Source: Acidobacteriota bacterium | GTDB taxonomy: Bacteria > Acidobacteriota > Terriglobia > Terriglobales > Acidobacteriaceae | Assembly: GCA_021781255.1 (NCBI GenBank) | Contig: JAJXXG010000552.1 | Span: forward strand, 1 to 8,420 | Length of the DNA stretch: 8,420 bases | Direction of reading: 5' to 3' | In this document: positions 6,535 through 8,420 of the stretch, one piece after another | Layout of the letters: the number at the start of each line of letters is the position of its first letter | How positions within the stretch are numbered: the stretch's first letter is position 1 | Translations under genes and position numbers: made by a program | Notes under the pieces: model-generated | Database searches by the model: none | Seen by the model: the letters and a program-made list of their open reading frames with translations, nothing else | Told to the model about the DNA's origin: nothing

Positions 6535-6550
6535 AGTGATTCGAGTCACA
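6535..6550. promoter_or_regulatory. CRP/FNR-type operator upstream of the oxidase operon
   Basis: AGTGATTCGAGTCACA matches the E. coli CRP consensus TGTGA-N6-TCACA at nine of ten fixed positions, with the right spacer. The core GTGA-N6-TCAC is a perfect inverted repeat, and the first and last base of the spacer break the symmetry. It lies about 128 bp upstream of the oxidase start in the gap after pyrC. FNR-family sites share the TGA/TCA core at this spacing, so either type of regulator could bind. Which one does, and whether it activates or represses, cannot be read here. No convincing -35/-10 pair was found between the site and the gene. Confidence 0.4.
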
Positions 6551-6603
6551 TTGCCTGGTGAACTTAGGCAGCTGTTAAGCAACCCAGTCTCCAGGTCCGC
6601 CTG

Positions 6604-7911
6604 CTAACCTGTGTAGGCCACGCGCCCCTCGCTGATCGTCCAGCGAATCTTTCCTTGCATCGTCCACCCGTCGAAGGGCGTGTTCTTGGCCTTCGATTTC
6701 GACTCCGTAGCCCGATAAATCCACTCTGCCTTGGGATCGAAGACCACCGCATCGCCGAAGCTGCCCACGGCGAGGGTGCCGCGGCCTTTCAACCCAAGCA
6801 GCGCCGCCGGCTGCGCGCTCAGCAGGTTCAGGACCCGCCCGAGCGGCATCCTCCACTCGCCGTGCAGCCAGCGCAGGCAGAGGCCCAGCGCGGTTTCGAG
6901 GCCGATAATCCCATTCGGCGCCAGCTCAAATTCGATTTCTTTCTCGTGCATCGCGTGGGGCGCGTGATCGGTGGCAATCGCGTCCACCACACCGTCGAGA
7001 ATCCCCTCTATCATCGCGTCGCGGTCCGCCGCCGAGCGCAGCGGCGGATTCATCTTCGCGTGCGTGTTGTACAGGCCCACGTGCTCTTCCGTGAGCAGAA
7101 AATGATGCGGCGCAACCTCGCACGTCACACGCAGCCCATTGCGCCGCGCCTGCCGCACTGCCGCCAGCGCCGCGGCCGTGGACGTGTGCGCCACGTGCAG
7201 GTGCGGATGCGCGTCTTTCAGCTCTGCCACCAGGCGAATGTCGCGTTCCACAATGCTCCACTCAGCCTCTGCCGGCATTCCGCGCAAACCCAGCTTGAAC
7301 GACACGGGGCCGAGATTCATGCTTGCGGCCCCATTCGCGAATTGGGTCATGCGCGTGTCCTCGGCGTGCTGAATCACGCTCAGCCCCGCGCGCGCAGCCG
7401 TGGCCAGCGATTCGCGCATCACGCCGTCCTTCAGGATCGGCCGGCCATCGTCGGTCACGGCCACAGCTCCGGCCGCCTTCAGCGCCGCATAGTCGTTTAT
7501 CGTTTCACCTTTGGCTCCGCGCGTCGCCGCGGCAATCGGAAACACCCTCACCTGCGCCCCGCGCTCCGGCGCCTGCATCCAGCGCGTAATCTCCGGCGAG
7601 TCATTCACCGGCGAGGTGTTCGGCATCGCGGCCACTGCCGTAAAACCGCCCGCGGCCGCCGCCGCCGTGCCGGTGGCGATGGTTTCCTTGTACTCCTGCC
7701 CCGGTTCGCGCAGGTGAACATGCATATCGATGAGCCCCGGCGCGACGACCAGCCCCGCCGCATCCAGCACCTCCGCGCCGTTCGCATGCTTCAGCTTGCC
7801 TGTGCCGGCAATCTCCGCCACGCGCCCATCGCGGATCAGCACGTCTTTCAGCGCATCAACACCGGCCGCCGGATCCACCAGCCGCCCTCCGCAAATCGCC
7901 AGCGCCGTCAT
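6604..7911 (-). CDS. pyrC: Dihydroorotase, class I
   Basis: Dihydroorotase closes N-carbamoyl-aspartate to dihydroorotate, the third step of de novo pyrimidine synthesis, in the cytoplasm. The 435-residue length is normal for class I bacterial enzymes. The amidohydrolase metal and substrate motifs are intact: His64 and His66 in DMHVHLREPG, Asn98 in MPNT, Asp154 in VTDDG (class I enzymes use Asp here, not a carboxylated Lys), His182 in QHAED, His242 in HVAHTST, Asn288 in KMNPPLRS, and the catalytic Asp315 in ATDHAPH. The C-terminal part (FDPKAEW, NTPFDGW, G-K-I) is the usual small beta domain. The ATG at 7911 overlaps the pyrB stop as ATGA and has AAGGAGG six bases upstream inside pyrB, so the two are translationally coupled. 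A 188-bp gap with no strong terminator follows before the oxidase operon. The symbol pyrC is used for the function. Confidence 0.97.
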   Translation of the reverse strand: MTALAICGGRLVDPAAGVDALKDVLIRDGRVAEIAGTGKLKHANGAEVLDAAGLVVAPGLIDMHVHLREPGQEYKETIATGTAAAAAGGFTAVAAMPNTSPVNDSPEITRWMQAPERGAQVRVFPIAAATRGAKGETINDYAALKAAGAVAVTDDGRPILKDGVMRESLATAARAGLSVIQHAEDTRMTQFANGAASMNLGPVSFKLGLRGMPAEAEWSIVERDIRLVAELKDAHPHLHVAHTSTAAALAAVRQARRNGLRVTCEVAPHHFLLTEEHVGLYNTHAKMNPPLRSAADRDAMIEGILDGVVDAIATDHAPHAMHEKEIEFELAPNGIIGLETALGLCLRWLHGEWRMPLGRVLNLLSAQPAALLGLKGRGTLAVGSFGDAVVFDPKAEWIYRATESKSKAKNTPFDGWTMQGKIRWTISEGRVAYTG

Positions 7912-8420
7912 GCTCGTCCTCCTTGCCCGGCCGCCAGCAGCGCCCGCTCCATCACTGCCATGCGGATCGCCACGCCGTTGTGGACCTGCTCCAGGATCGC
8001 TGACTGCACGCCGTCGGCCACGCCCGCCGTGATCTCCATGCCGCGGATGATCGGTCCCGGATGCAGAACCACCGCCTTGGGCGCGTGCGCAGCCAGCCGC
8101 TGCCCGGTCAGTTGGTAGCTTGCCTTGTACTCGTCCAGATCCAGTTGCAGCCCCGCCAGCCGCTCGGCCTGAATCCGCAGCATCATCGCCACCTGCGACT
8201 GGGCGAGCGCCTTGTCGAAGTCCTGCTCGATCTCAATGCCGGGGCCTGAACGCGCCGCCTGCTCCGGCAGCAACTCCTTCGGTCCGCAAAGCAGTACCCG
8301 CGCGCCCAGCCGCGGCAGCAGCAGCATGTTCGACCGCGCCACGCGGCTGTGCAGAATATCGCCCACAATGCTCACGGTCACGCCGGTGAGCGTCTCCGGC
8401 CCAACCGCGCCGATCCCCGG
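7908..8420 (-). CDS. pyrB: Aspartate carbamoyltransferase catalytic chain (partial, N-terminus beyond right edge)
   Basis: The frame runs from the right edge to the TGA at 7908-7910, giving the last 170 residues of an enzyme of about 310. This is the aspartate-binding half; the carbamoyl-phosphate domain lies outside. The enzyme joins carbamoyl phosphate and aspartate, the first committed pyrimidine step, and its product feeds the dihydroorotase encoded next. Visible motifs, numbered from the first visible residue, are GDILHSRVARSN (20-31), MLRIQAER with Arg82 and Gln84 (aspartate site), HPGPIIRG (120-127, where many relatives have HPGPMNRG), and the C-terminal VHNGVAIRMAV. GTG at 8381 is not the start, because conserved sequence (GPETLTG) continues upstream in frame to the edge. 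The 3' end overlaps pyrC by four bases. Upstream regulation, such as a PyrR attenuator, would be outside the window. Confidence 0.95.
   Translation of the reverse strand, partial: PGIGAVGPETLTGVTVSIVGDILHSRVARSNMLLLPRLGARVLLCGPKELLPEQAARSGPGIEIEQDFDKALAQSQVAMMLRIQAERLAGLQLDLDEYKASYQLTGQRLAAHAPKAVVLHPGPIIRGMEITAGVADGVQSAILEQVHNGVAIRMAVMERALLAAGQGGRA

Noticed and set aside
6552..6570. Stem-loop TGCCT/AGGCA as a terminator for pyrC
   Set aside because: A five-pair stem with a nine-base loop and no following T-run is too weak to call.
6655..8118. 487-codon plus-strand open frame opposite pyrC and pyrB
   Set aside because: It spans two well-identified genes on the other strand and its Arg/His-rich translation matches no family.

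Overview
The window is GC-rich, densely coding bacterial DNA. The gene set fits an acidobacterium (Terriglobia-like): a c-heme-bearing cytochrome bd-like oxidase pair, a pyrB-pyrC operon, an AsmA-type protein and small orphan proteins. That assignment is inference from gene content and base composition, since no rRNA or other marker is present. No tRNA, rRNA, CRISPR array, insertion sequence or phage gene was seen.

Layout, left to right. (1) Positions 1-1291, minus strand: N-terminal 430 residues of an AsmA-like envelope protein whose C-terminus lies beyond the left edge. (2) Positions 1305-1370: a 66-nt nested inverted repeat between the AsmA-like gene and its upstream neighbour, overlapping the neighbour's stop codon. 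(3) Positions 1366-2358, minus: a zinc-dependent medium-chain alcohol dehydrogenase. (4) Positions 2442-2738, minus: a 98-residue protein with two membrane helices. (5) Positions 2771-3532, plus: an unrecognised 253-residue protein, the only plus-strand gene, divergent from gene 4 across just 32 bp. (6) Positions 3690-4817 and 4820-6415, both minus: a two-gene operon for a cytochrome bd-superfamily oxygen reductase whose large subunit carries two C-terminal cytochrome c domains. (7) Positions 6604-7911 (pyrC, dihydroorotase) and 7908 to the right edge (pyrB, aspartate carbamoyltransferase, C-terminal 170 residues), minus, overlapping by 4 nt.

The most interesting part is the oxidase pair. The large subunit keeps the active-site acids and TM1 histidine of CydA, but has no quinol-binding Q-loop and no visible low-spin heme b558 ligands, and ends in two CxxCH domains. 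The small subunit is not an ordinary CydB: it shares TM1 and late-helix motifs with the large subunit and looks like a diverged CydA paralogue. This points to a member of the non-quinol branches of the cytochrome bd superfamily, probably taking electrons from c-type cytochromes. A CRP/FNR-type palindrome lies in the 188-bp gap upstream of it.

PyrB and PyrC catalyse consecutive steps of de novo pyrimidine synthesis and are translationally coupled. No functional link between the pyrimidine genes, the oxidase and the left-hand genes is evident. Both tight gene junctions share a trick: the upstream protein ends in Gln-Gly-Gly codons (CAA GGA GGA) that also form the Shine-Dalgarno of the next gene.
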